Shown here: one piece after another, positions 8,190 to 15,854 of the stretch | Layout of the letters: each line of letters starts with the position of its first letter | Position numbering within the stretch: the stretch's first letter is position 1 | Origin: Rossellomorea aquimaris | GTDB lineage: Bacteria > Bacillota > Bacilli > Bacillales > Bacillaceae_B | NCBI RefSeq assembly: GCF_020172085.1 | Contig: NZ_JAIVAT010000005.1 | Coordinates: 248,001 to 312,000, forward strand | DNA length: 64,000 nt | Direction: 5' to 3' | Notes under the pieces: generated by a model | What the model was told of the DNA's origin: nothing | Seen by the model: only the letters and a program-made list of their open reading frames with translations | Databases searched by the model: none | Made by a program: the position numbers and the translations under genes

Positions 8190-9464
8190 TTACTCCTCTT
8201 TTTTCTCCGCCTCATATTGTTCAAGCATGGACAATCGTTCAAGCATTGTCGGGTGTCCATATCGGAAGATCTTTACTAAAAGTGGAGGATTTACTTGCGA
8301 TAATCCAACCTTCGATAACTTCTGGAAAGAAGAAATGGCCGCTTCCTTGTCGCTAGTCATTTCGATGGCATATCGATCTGCCCTCGTCTCTTGGTAACGG
8401 GAAATCCAGTTGCTTAAGGGGCTGATCGTGAACAACAGCATAGATGTGATCATCAAGAATAATGGTAAGGAGCTGAGGTTCGAGACCTTTGATACTTTGA
8501 GATTATCTTTATGGTTTGCAACAATTCCCCTCATCAGCTTGGACGTCAAGAACAGTCCAAAGAAAGAGAGAACGAGATAGATCCCGATTCCTATATAAAT
8601 GTGCTTCTCTACGTAATGAGCCATTTCATGGGCCATGACGAAAAGGATTTCTTCGTCTGTCAATTTTTCAAGGGTCGTATCCCAAAGGACGATTCTTGAA
8701 TTGGAGCCGACCCCTGTGACGTAAGCATTAAGTGAATTGGTCTTTTCCGACATATCGACTTCAAACACATGGTTTGCAGGGATATCGGCTCTATCTGCAA
8801 GAGTCAGGATCTGTTCCTCCAACGCTTTATCCTTCAATGGATAAAAATCATTGTACAGAGGATCGATCAGCACAGGCTGTACAAACATCATGAAAATCGT
8901 GAATGGCACAGATAAAGCCCAGGCAGCAAGCCACCATCGCTCTTTAAACCGTTTCATCAGGGCATACAGGACCGATACGATGATGAACATGAGCAGATAA
9001 TTCACCCAAAAATCCGTGATTTCATCTTTCATCCACATCGAGAACGTCTGGGTGGATATATTGTAGCTCTTTGAGATCTTATAGGAAATATACTGTAGTG
9101 GAAAAATCGCGATAAATGAAGCGATCGATAACCAGAACAAGTAAATGGCCGTTTGAAGGAATCCGTTCTTCACCGTCCCCCTCGCCCATTTCTCAAACAC
9201 CCGTGAAACACCGAGAATCAGAATCAAGAAATAAAAAAGCCATTCATATGGAGTGGAAAGAAAGAACAAAAGATTCTTGATTTTAGAAAAGTCCTCACTC
9301 AACATGATTTCTTTATCATTCATAAAAGTGGCCGGATCTGCACTGCTACCCTTATACATTTCAGGTAAAGTGGAATCCGCCAGAAAAAATAAGTACACAT
9401 ATAAAAATAAGCCTAATAGTAAATAAGCCAATATCGATCTGAGCGCCCATTTTTTAGCCAACAT
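8190..9464 (-). CDS. yhfN: M48 family zinc metalloprotease (YhfN-like)
   Basis: Integral membrane zinc protease resembling the CAAX-prenyl protease STE24 and HtpX, 424 residues. There are about seven membrane segments, the zinc motif HEMAH in LFVMAHEMAHYVEKH (about 277-291) and a downstream glutamate region, SRYQETRADRYAIEM, that gives the third ligand. The N-terminal M48 extension VFEVDMSEKTNSLNAYVTG is conserved. Such proteases take part in quality control of membrane proteins. The ATG follows GGGAGGAACT. B. subtilis YhfN has the same length and lies in the same chromosomal neighbourhood. A phased 20-bp repeat array lies upstream. Confidence 0.88.
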   Translation of the reverse strand: MLAKKWALRSILAYLLLGLFLYVYLFFLADSTLPEMYKGSSADPATFMNDKEIMLSEDFSKIKNLLFFLSTPYEWLFYFLILILGVSRVFEKWARGTVKNGFLQTAIYLFWLSIASFIAIFPLQYISYKISKSYNISTQTFSMWMKDEITDFWVNYLLMFIIVSVLYALMKRFKERWWLAAWALSVPFTIFMMFVQPVLIDPLYNDFYPLKDKALEEQILTLADRADIPANHVFEVDMSEKTNSLNAYVTGVGSNSRIVLWDTTLEKLTDEEILFVMAHEMAHYVEKHIYIGIGIYLVLSFFGLFLTSKLMRGIVANHKDNLKVSKVSNLSSLPLFLMITSMLLFTISPLSNWISRYQETRADRYAIEMTSDKEAAISSFQKLSKVGLSQVNPPLLVKIFRYGHPTMLERLSMLEQYEAEKKEE

Positions 9465-9572
9465 AGTTCCTCCCTTCTCGTCTTCATTACTATATGTAAT
9501 ACCCTGTCCAAACTTTTAGAACCTAAACACGGGCGGTGAATGAAATGGTGCGGTTCGTACAGGGAAAATCGT

Positions 9573-9682
9573 TTATCTGCCTTTCTGGTGATGTGCATTC
9601 CACCATTTCAATTTATCTTCCATATCTTCATTATATCTGCCCGAATAGAATTTTATCGGCCATTTTTTAAAATTATCTGCCG
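9573..9682. repeat. Phased repeat array 2, core TTATCTGCC
   Basis: Cores TTATCTGCC, TTATCTTCC, (A)TATCTGCC, TTATCGGCC and TTATCTGCC start at 9573, 9613, 9633, 9653 and 9673; a decayed unit is in phase at 9593. The period is exactly 20 bp. The array lies between azlD's terminator and the yhfN-like gene, both on the minus strand. Apart from this array the 9465-9710 interval holds nothing I recognise. Confidence 0.85.
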
Positions 9683-9710
9683 TTCCGAAAAATACGATCC
9701 ATGCCCAATA

Positions 9711-9734
9711 AAAAAAGCCACGATCAGATCGTGA
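9711..9734 (-). terminator. Terminator of azlCD
   Basis: Stem CACGATC / GATCGTG followed on the minus strand by GCTTTTTT. It lies 12 bp after the azlD stop. Confidence 0.7.
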
Positions 9735-9745
9735 CCAATAACCTT

Positions 9746-10057
9746 CTACATGATGAAGACTGAATACAAAGACAGAACAGAAATCGCCCCGATCACAACA
9801 AGGATGACATTGGCTCCAAAAAATGCAATCCCAAAGGCAGCAACCGTCCCAACCACACCAAACAACAGGTTCCCCTCTTGAATCAATAATATGCTCGGAA
9901 AGATCAACGCACCCAGAACGGCAAATGGGACATTCCGCAAAACTCCTTGGAGAAACGGGGGCAGTTCTTTCCCTTTAAATACGAGGAAAGGTAGCATTCT
10001 GGGGATGTAGGTGACAATGGCCATCCCTATAATCATCCATACGATCGCACTATCCAT
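9746..10057 (-). CDS. azlD: Branched-chain amino-acid exporter small subunit AzlD
   Basis: A 103-residue membrane protein with about four hydrophobic helices and the motif TYIPRMLPFLVFKGKELPPFL that marks the AzlD family. AzlC and AzlD form an exporter of branched-chain amino acids and toxic analogues (4-azaleucine resistance in B. subtilis; the E. coli pair is YgaZH). Its ATG overlaps the 3' end of azlC by 8 bp, so the subunits are translationally coupled. Confidence 0.93.
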   Translation of the reverse strand: MDSAIVWMIIGMAIVTYIPRMLPFLVFKGKELPPFLQGVLRNVPFAVLGALIFPSILLIQEGNLLFGVVGTVAAFGIAFFGANVILVVIGAISVLSLYSVFIM

Positions 10058-10772
10058 CCGCTCTTCCTCCTCTCTTCATCATGTCCACTACCTCGACGAT
10101 AACGGCTGAAACCATCGTAGCTGTCACGATTGACCAGCCGTTTGAAAGATTCGTGGTAAACAGGAGAATGCTATTCAGCGCACCTGCCACCACTGCCAAA
10201 AACGTGACCTTGACGCTCTTTTTCATGGAAGGAACGAGGAGACCGACAAACATGGCATACAGAGCGATCGTCATGCTGGCCTGAAGGAATTCCGGGAGTA
10301 TCTCTCCGATGAAATATCCCACCCCGGAGTTCACGACCCAGCTCCCGTAGGATATGAGCATGACTCCTACGGCGAACCCTGTCCGTACGGTCCCTTCTTT
10401 GACACTGATGACCGTAAACGTTTCATCCGTAATGCCAAACGCGTAGAAAAGTTTTTTAAACAAACGGTCTTCCTCAAGCTTCTCACTTAACGAAGCAGAC
10501 ATGAGAAAGTGGCGGATATTGACGATGAACGTTGTGAGAATGATCTCAATAATCCCGGTACCGACCGCTATCAGACTCAATGATATGTACTGGGAAGCCC
10601 CGGCGAACACGAGCATGCTCATCAAGAGCGTCTCCATTACCGTAAGCCCCGTTGTCCGAGCCAATAAGCCAAATGTCAAGGCAACTGGCATGTATCCGAT
10701 GGCTATACTTAGACCACCTTGCAGGCCAAGACGAAAATCACTCATTTTTTTTGTAGAAAGAAGTGCCTCCAT
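10050..10772 (-). CDS. azlC: Branched-chain amino-acid exporter large subunit AzlC
   Basis: The larger partner of the AzlCD exporter: 240 residues, six or seven membrane helices. The family signature is GLSIAIGYMPVALTFGLLA near the N-terminus plus FAGASQYISL and NIRHFLMSASL. First gene of the azlCD unit. It is divergent from an XRE-cupin regulator gene across about 100 bp, which implies local control of export. In B. subtilis the azl operon is regulated instead by the Lrp-type AzlB, so the control logic here appears different. Confidence 0.93.
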   Translation of the reverse strand: MEALLSTKKMSDFRLGLQGGLSIAIGYMPVALTFGLLARTTGLTVMETLLMSMLVFAGASQYISLSLIAVGTGIIEIILTTFIVNIRHFLMSASLSEKLEEDRLFKKLFYAFGITDETFTVISVKEGTVRTGFAVGVMLISYGSWVVNSGVGYFIGEILPEFLQASMTIALYAMFVGLLVPSMKKSVKVTFLAVVAGALNSILLFTTNLSNGWSIVTATMVSAVIVEVVDMMKRGGRADG

Positions 10773-10874
10773 CCTCTCACATCCTTTATAATAGAAGTCA
10801 TTACTATTTTAATTTTTTGATAATTTATTATATTATACATATGGACGCTATAGTATACAAGAGGAGTTTTGAGC

Positions 10875-11432
10875 ATGGAACATTTCCCGATACAAATTGG
10901 AGACAATATTAGAAAAATACGGAGAGAGAGAGGATTCAGCCTTGAACAAATGGCTGAACGGACCGGGGTAAGCAAGGCCATGATCGGCCAAATTGAACGA
11001 GGGGATTCGAATCCCACTGTTGCGATACTCTGGAAAATTGCCAATGGCTTGAAGGTTTCCTTCTCTTCCCTGATTGAAAAACCGAGCAATCAAGTATCCA
11101 TTATTCACTATGAAGACGTACAGCCCGTACTTGAAGATGATGGAAATTATATCGTATACCCCATCTTCCCTTTCGATCCATTAAAAAAATGGGAAAGCTA
11201 CCGGGTAGAGATGAAGCCAGGATGTGTTTATTTGAATGAGGGACATACAAAGGGTGTTGAAGAATACATCACGGTGCTATCAGGAGATATCGTCCTCAAA
11301 TTGGCTGAAGAAAAATATGAATTACCGGCAGGAAGCTCGATTCGCTTCGCAGCTGACTCGGGGCATGAATATTCTAATGAATCGGATCAAGAGGCTGTGT
11401 GCCAAATGGTTATTTATTACGGGGAAGAATAA
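10875..11432 (+). CDS. XRE-family regulator with C-terminal cupin domain
   Basis: A 185-residue DNA-binding protein. The N-terminal helix-turn-helix (about 7-62: IGDNIRKIRRERGFSLEQMAERTG ... TVAILWKIANGL) is followed by a cupin sensor domain (about 105-185) with the pattern EYITVLSGDIVLKL and SIRFAADSGHEYSN, where H and E could bind a metal or a small ligand. ATG 10875 is chosen because GAGGAG lies 8 bp upstream; the TTG 6 bp earlier is too close. Divergent from azlC and probably its regulator (inference). A terminator follows the stop. Confidence 0.88.
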   Translation: MEHFPIQIGDNIRKIRRERGFSLEQMAERTGVSKAMIGQIERGDSNPTVAILWKIANGLKVSFSSLIEKPSNQVSIIHYEDVQPVLEDDGNYIVYPIFPFDPLKKWESYRVEMKPGCVYLNEGHTKGVEEYITVLSGDIVLKLAEEKYELPAGSSIRFAADSGHEYSNESDQEAVCQMVIYYGEE

Positions 11433-11441
11433 TATAGAATC

Positions 11442-11489
11442 AAAAAAGCTGTTACGGGATGGGGCTCCATTCCGTGACAGCTTTTTTTC
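11442..11489 (+). terminator. Terminator after XRE-cupin gene
   Basis: Stem AAAGCTGTtACGG / CCGTgACAGCTTT, then TTTTTCT. Confidence 0.88.
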
Positions 11490-11564
11490 TTTATCCATAT
11501 CGTGTCAAACGCTGAAGCCCGCCCGTATACTATTACATCTTTACCAAAATGGAGAGGAGAAAAA

Positions 11565-12626
11565 ATGACCATGACACCTTCCTTACCCTCGTTTGACCTC
11601 CAATTCAATCATGCTGATTTACGGGATTTGGAAAGGGATGTATGGAGTAGTGCATCTGTTCCAGCCCGTCTACAAATAGAAAACTCCATGTATGACGTCC
11701 ATATCCGGTACAGGGGATCCTATACAAGGGAATTGGAGAAAAAGTCATATCATGTAGAATTTGAGAAGCCAAGGGAATGGGACGGGTCATCAGAGATCCA
11801 TCTGAATGCTGAAGTATACGATCCCTCCCACTTTAGAAACAAACTCTCCCTGGATTTCATCAGGGATTTGGGGATTCTCACTCCAAATAGTCAGCATGTA
11901 CTCTTAACACAGGATGGGGAACCACTCGGTTTATACCTTCAGCTCGAGTCGGTGGATGATATGTATTTAAGTAAAAGGAATCTTCCACCTGGGACAATTT
12001 ATTATGCTGTGAGTGACAAAGCGAATTTTTCCACTAAGAGAAAAAGAGGGCTTACATCAGGCTATCAGCGGAAACTCGGAAAAATGCAGGATGACCATCA
12101 TCTCATCCATTTCATAAGGAGTATCAACACAGCTCCTTACGATATACCAAAACTCTTAAACATCGAAAACTATTTGAAGTGGCTTGCTGGGGCTGTTTGC
12201 ACGATGAATAATGATGGATTCACCCATAATTACGCGTTGTATCTCAACAGTGAGGATCACCTCTTTTCCATCATTCCTTGGGATTACGATGCAACGTTCG
12301 GGAGAAGAGTGAATGGGGAAATGATGGAATACGATTATGTGCCGATCACCGGTAAGACAAAAAACAGACTGACCTCACAGCTTATGAAACGGTCCCGATA
12401 CAGAAAATTGTATAAGGAAATAGTAGAAGAAATTCTTGAAACGAAGTTTAAGGTTGAATACTTTGAGGATAAAGTGATGAACTTACATTCTTCCTTAAGA
12501 CCTTATATCCTTATGGATCCTCATTTTCAGAAAGACATAGACCTATATGACAAGGAGCCCTCATTCATTTTCAAGTTTATTGAAGAACGCCGTGCTTTTC
12601 TGAAACAGGAATTAAAGTACTTCTAG
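11565..12626 (+). CDS. cotH: CotH-family spore coat protein kinase
   Basis: A 353-residue atypical protein kinase of the CotH family, which phosphorylates coat proteins such as CotB and CotG in B. subtilis and organises the outer coat. Visible family blocks are VHIRYRGSYTRELEKKSYHVEF, LNAEVYDPSHFRNKLSLDF, PLGLYLQLESVDDMYL and the catalytic region MNNDGFTHNYALYL ... IIPWDYDATFG with the metal-binding aspartates. ATG 11565 follows GGAGAGGAG. No cotB or cotG homologue is adjacent, so the substrate is unknown here. It could equally be the YisJ paralogue. Confidence 0.88.
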   Translation: MTMTPSLPSFDLQFNHADLRDLERDVWSSASVPARLQIENSMYDVHIRYRGSYTRELEKKSYHVEFEKPREWDGSSEIHLNAEVYDPSHFRNKLSLDFIRDLGILTPNSQHVLLTQDGEPLGLYLQLESVDDMYLSKRNLPPGTIYYAVSDKANFSTKRKRGLTSGYQRKLGKMQDDHHLIHFIRSINTAPYDIPKLLNIENYLKWLAGAVCTMNNDGFTHNYALYLNSEDHLFSIIPWDYDATFGRRVNGEMMEYDYVPITGKTKNRLTSQLMKRSRYRKLYKEIVEEILETKFKVEYFEDKVMNLHSSLRPYILMDPHFQKDIDLYDKEPSFIFKFIEERRAFLKQELKYF

Positions 12627-12628
12627 GC

Positions 12629-12667
12629 AAAACATGAGTGGGAACAAGGAGTTCCCACTCATGTTTT
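12629..12667 (+). terminator. Terminator after cotH-like gene
   Basis: Stem ACATGAGTGGGAAC / GTTCCCACTCATGT, then TTTTGC. It also lies downstream of the convergent AEC gene. Confidence 0.9.
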
Positions 12668-12688
12668 TGCGTGATGCAGAGTTTACTA

Positions 12689-13591
12689 TCATGAAACAAG
12701 TGCCAGCATGATCGGGATTGTCACAATACTCAAAATGGTCGTCACCAAAGTACTTGCAGATACCAAATCAGGCTCTGTATTGAACTGGAGGGAAAACATC
12801 GTCGTATTCGCAGCAGTCGGCATACTGGCCAGGATAATGAGGATCGAACTCAAGGTCGGGGAAATCGGCAGTATAGATACGATCGCCAACGCCAGGATGG
12901 GTGATGCCACCATACGCATGATCACGATAAACGAAAGAGCACTCCTCTCCACCTTCTTGCCTCCAAGAGTCGCCAGCTGCATCCCGAGAACCACCATGAT
13001 CGTAGGAATCGTCGCTTGAGAAACCAGGTCGATGGTTTGATTTAAGAACAAAGGAACCTTAAGATTCAAAACCTGAAAGGCAAGTCCGATAACCGCTCCA
13101 TGCAGGATCGGCATTTTGACGATCTTCATCCATATATCCTTTGAGTCCCTCGTCTTGCTGCTTCCGCTGATAGCATAATATAATCCGATTGTATTCATAA
13201 GGAATGATTGAATCACCATCATGATGACAGCATAGCGAAAACCGAGCTCCCCGAACCCGAACAGGATGATAGGTACACCATAATTACCTGAGTTCATGAA
13301 TACACCGGAAAGGATCATAGCCGATGTTTTCTGTTTTGAATAATTCCTGATTCCGGCTACAATTTTAATAGAAAGAATCAATATTACACAAAGGGCGATA
13401 CAAAAAAGAAAAATATACAGATAATCCATATTCAGTTCATTTTCGTAAAAGGTCTTGAATGCGAGGAATGGATACATCAGATAAATCGCCATCTTGGATA
13501 TCGAGTTAATCTCGAATCCAAGCTTCTTCTGTCCGATGAAACCAACCAAAAAGACTAATAATGCAGGAAGTACGATGAATATTACGTCCAT
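12689..13591 (-). CDS. AEC family permease (auxin efflux carrier-like)
   Basis: A 300-residue membrane protein with ten hydrophobic helices in two five-helix halves. Family motifs are MSGNYG-like FMNSGNYGVPIILFGFG (about 97-113) and VVLGMQLATLGG (about 200-211), as in MdcF/YwkB-type malate or malonate permeases. Prokaryotic AEC members export or import small organic anions. It neighbours a 2-hydroxycarboxylate transporter on the same strand but is separated from it by a terminator. The substrate is inferred only from family and neighbourhood. Confidence 0.87.
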   Translation of the reverse strand: MDVIFIVLPALLVFLVGFIGQKKLGFEINSISKMAIYLMYPFLAFKTFYENELNMDYLYIFLFCIALCVILILSIKIVAGIRNYSKQKTSAMILSGVFMNSGNYGVPIILFGFGELGFRYAVIMMVIQSFLMNTIGLYYAISGSSKTRDSKDIWMKIVKMPILHGAVIGLAFQVLNLKVPLFLNQTIDLVSQATIPTIMVVLGMQLATLGGKKVERSALSFIVIMRMVASPILALAIVSILPISPTLSSILIILASMPTAANTTMFSLQFNTEPDLVSASTLVTTILSIVTIPIMLALVS

Positions 13592-13617
13592 ATTATGTCA
13601 CCAACAATCTATTAAAA

Positions 13618-13651
13618 TAAAAGAGAGGCTTGACTAAAAGAGCCAAGCCTC
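13618..13651 (-). terminator. Terminator of the 2-hydroxycarboxylate transporter
   Basis: Stem GAGGCTTGgCT / AGtCAAGCCTC followed on the minus strand by TCTTTTATT. It lies between the transporter gene and the AEC gene. Confidence 0.75.
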
Positions 13652-13663
13652 AGTGTACCATAT

Positions 13664-14986
13664 TTACAACAATGGAATAATCAATCCGGCCAGGAGCAGG
13701 ATCAATGCACCACCAAGCCGCGAAGAAATCTGGGCGAATGGCATAAGCTCCATTCGTTTGGAGGCGGACAAAACGGCCACATCCCCTGTTCCTCCCATAT
13801 TCGCCATGCACAGTCCCGCCGTGATCGCTGCTTCGATAGGATAGAAACCAACAAGTTTTCCAAGGATGGCCGCACCGATGATCGCTCCTAAAACCACCCC
13901 AAACACAGTAAGGATATATTGGAGGGTCAGTGCTTCAAGAACCGTATTTAAATCCGTGTAAGCGACCCCGATCCCGAATAACAAGGCAAAGGTCCAGTTA
14001 CTTGCGACAAACTGATACCACTGACTTGCTCCGTCTACTACATTCTGAGGAATGATATTTGAAATCTTTGCAATTGCCACGAGAATGATCATGATGGCGT
14101 AGGGATGAAGAGGAAGAACGGAACCAAGCAACGTACCCACTGTAAAGAATGTAAGAGCAGCGAGTAATCCTACTCCCATCTTTTCAATGTTATACTTCTG
14201 CTTTGTTTTCTCATAAGTAAATCCTTTCATCAGTTGACCGTTTCCACTTAATGAAGGTACCTTTTTGCCGATAATATCAAGAACGGACGCTAAAATGATG
14301 GCAAATACGTTCCCTAATGCAAGGGCAGGTACAAGCATGGAAATATAATAGCTCGGATCATTCCCCATCATTTCGGAATAGATTTGACTCATGGGAACCG
14401 CTCCGGCCCCCATTCCTCCTCCCATGATCGGCATCGTAATGACAAGAATGGCTTCTTTAAGGGTAAATCCTACAAAAGAACCGAATGCTCCCGCTATGAT
14501 CACTGCCCCCGCTACCGCCCCAATAATCGGCAGGAAATAGCGCAGTCCCACTTTAACCAAAACCTTTGAATTCATTCCTAAAATACTGCCGGTGATTAAA
14601 GCAGCAATATAGAAATTCAAAAATCCACCTGGTTTCATAAAGTCTGTCATGGACGTAACCGCAGCTTCAGGAAGCAAACCGGAATAGACCATAAAGGCAG
14701 ATCCGAATATAGCAATGATTGCTCCACCTCCGAGGAAGGTTTTCACAATCGGCGTACGGTCCCCTACCCATCCAAATAATTCACCAAGAACCATCATGAC
14801 GAGAAGACTCCCGATCATCCCTCCAGGAAGGTTTCCCGTATACAAGCTGACAAGTGTTATCCCTGTAAAGGCCAGAAACCAAAGGATCGGCACATTAAAA
14901 ATCTGTAGAGAGTGTTCTTTCGCAAGACTCACGTTCTCTTTCGTTTCCTCATTCTTATATGAGAGTGTTGACGCTGCTTGTCCCAT
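13664..14986 (-). CDS. maeN: 2-hydroxycarboxylate:cation symporter (MaeN/CimH/CitS family)
   Basis: Secondary transporter of malate and citrate-type substrates. It has about eleven membrane helices and the two re-entrant GGxG loops of the 2HCT family, visible as MGGGMGAGAVPMSQIYSEM and NMGGTGDVAVLSASKRM. ATG 14986 is preferred because GGGG lies nine bases upstream; ATG 14995 is an alternative. Its two-component system lies immediately upstream on the same strand, as in the B. subtilis malKR-maeN arrangement, so malate is the favoured substrate. CimH-type broader specificity cannot be excluded. The upstream region carries a cre-like site and a direct repeat. Confidence 0.88.
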   Translation of the reverse strand: MGQAASTLSYKNEETKENVSLAKEHSLQIFNVPILWFLAFTGITLVSLYTGNLPGGMIGSLLVMMVLGELFGWVGDRTPIVKTFLGGGAIIAIFGSAFMVYSGLLPEAAVTSMTDFMKPGGFLNFYIAALITGSILGMNSKVLVKVGLRYFLPIIGAVAGAVIIAGAFGSFVGFTLKEAILVITMPIMGGGMGAGAVPMSQIYSEMMGNDPSYYISMLVPALALGNVFAIILASVLDIIGKKVPSLSGNGQLMKGFTYEKTKQKYNIEKMGVGLLAALTFFTVGTLLGSVLPLHPYAIMIILVAIAKISNIIPQNVVDGASQWYQFVASNWTFALLFGIGVAYTDLNTVLEALTLQYILTVFGVVLGAIIGAAILGKLVGFYPIEAAITAGLCMANMGGTGDVAVLSASKRMELMPFAQISSRLGGALILLLAGLIIPLL

Positions 14987-15034
14987 CTTTTTCATCCCCT
15001 TTATCGTTATCATCTTACCTTCAAACCATCATTT

Positions 15035-15048
15035 AGCAACCGCTTACA
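15035..15048. promoter_or_regulatory. Candidate CcpA cre site upstream of maeN-like gene
   Basis: The reverse complement TGTAAGCGGTTGCT matches 12 of 14 positions of TGWAANCGNTNWCA. It lies 48 bp upstream of the transporter's start, consistent with glucose repression of organic-acid uptake. Confidence 0.5.
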
Positions 15049-15061
15049 CTGTATCCCCATT

Positions 15062-15098
15062 TTATGAAACCGTTCTATCAATTCAAAGATTATGAAAC
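15062..15098. promoter_or_regulatory. Direct repeat TTATGAAAC, possible response-regulator operator
   Basis: TTATGAAAC occurs at 15062-15070 and 15090-15098, 28 bp apart, between the response regulator gene and its likely target transporter. Paired direct half-sites are usual for citrate/malate-type regulators; the binding protein is inferred from location. Confidence 0.45.
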
Positions 15099-15117
15099 TA
15101 TTGTTTGTTTTTTGAAA

Positions 15118-15145
15118 TTAAAAAAAGCAGCCGGGTAAGCTGCTT
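15118..15145 (-). terminator. Terminator of the two-component operon
   Basis: Stem AGCAGC / GCTGCT with a 7-nt loop, followed on the minus strand by TTTTTTAATTT. It overlaps the response regulator stop. Confidence 0.7.
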
Positions 15146-15854
15146 ATAAATAACGTTCCATTCTCCCGATATTCTTTTTATTCAACGTATACTGATAGAC
15201 TGGCCTTCCGATCCCATAAATCAAGGTTTCATCCACGACGCAGAGCTCTTTCAGAAACCTGAGATACTTTCTGATCGACACCCGTGAAATGGACATCACG
15301 TCTGCCATATCATCTGTTGAAAACGACTCTTCTTTGAAACTCACAATCTCTTCGTAAATAGACGCTAATGTCCTTCTCGTCAACCCTTTAGGAAGGGGCA
15401 CCTTATCCCCGGTTTCTTGCACATCTCTCAGTAAAACTAAATCAAGTTCCCCTTGGCCGATGGTAGAGTGCTTTTGAAGCATGAGATTACTCTCACGATA
15501 AGAGGTCAATGCTTTTTTAAACCGTTCAAACTCAAAAGGTTTGATTAAATAATCCACCACTCCCATACGGAGGGCGTTTTGAATATGATTGACTTCTGAT
15601 GCCGCTGTGATGAGGATGACGTCAGTCTCCCTCTGCTCCATGCGAATTTGCTCCAACAAGTCCATACCTGTATACTCTCCGGGCAAATATACATCCAATA
15701 AAATCAGGTCAATCCTACACTTCTTTAATTCCACCATGGCATCTTCAATCGAATCCGTAATCCCGATTAAGTGAAACCCTTTGATTTCTTCCAGATACCT
15801 TTGATTAAATCGGGCCACCATCGGATCATCCTCAACGATCAATACATTAATCAT
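15144..15854 (-). CDS. malR: CitB/DctR-type response regulator (MalR-like)
   Basis: A 236-residue cytoplasmic regulator. The receiver domain (about 2-120) has the acidic pocket VEDDP, the phospho-acceptor D54 in LILLDVYLP and the conserved lysine in DYLIKPF. The C-terminal domain contains a winged helix/HTH, STDDMADVMSISRVSIRKYLRFL. ATG 15854 follows GGAGGGGAAGAAGA. It overlaps the kinase gene by 8 bp. In B. subtilis MalR, paired with kinase MalK, activates maeN in response to malate. The adjacent transporter makes the same role likely. Confidence 0.88.
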   Translation of the reverse strand: MINVLIVEDDPMVARFNQRYLEEIKGFHLIGITDSIEDAMVELKKCRIDLILLDVYLPGEYTGMDLLEQIRMEQRETDVILITAASEVNHIQNALRMGVVDYLIKPFEFERFKKALTSYRESNLMLQKHSTIGQGELDLVLLRDVQETGDKVPLPKGLTRRTLASIYEEIVSFKEESFSTDDMADVMSISRVSIRKYLRFLKELCVVDETLIYGIGRPVYQYTLNKKNIGRMERYL

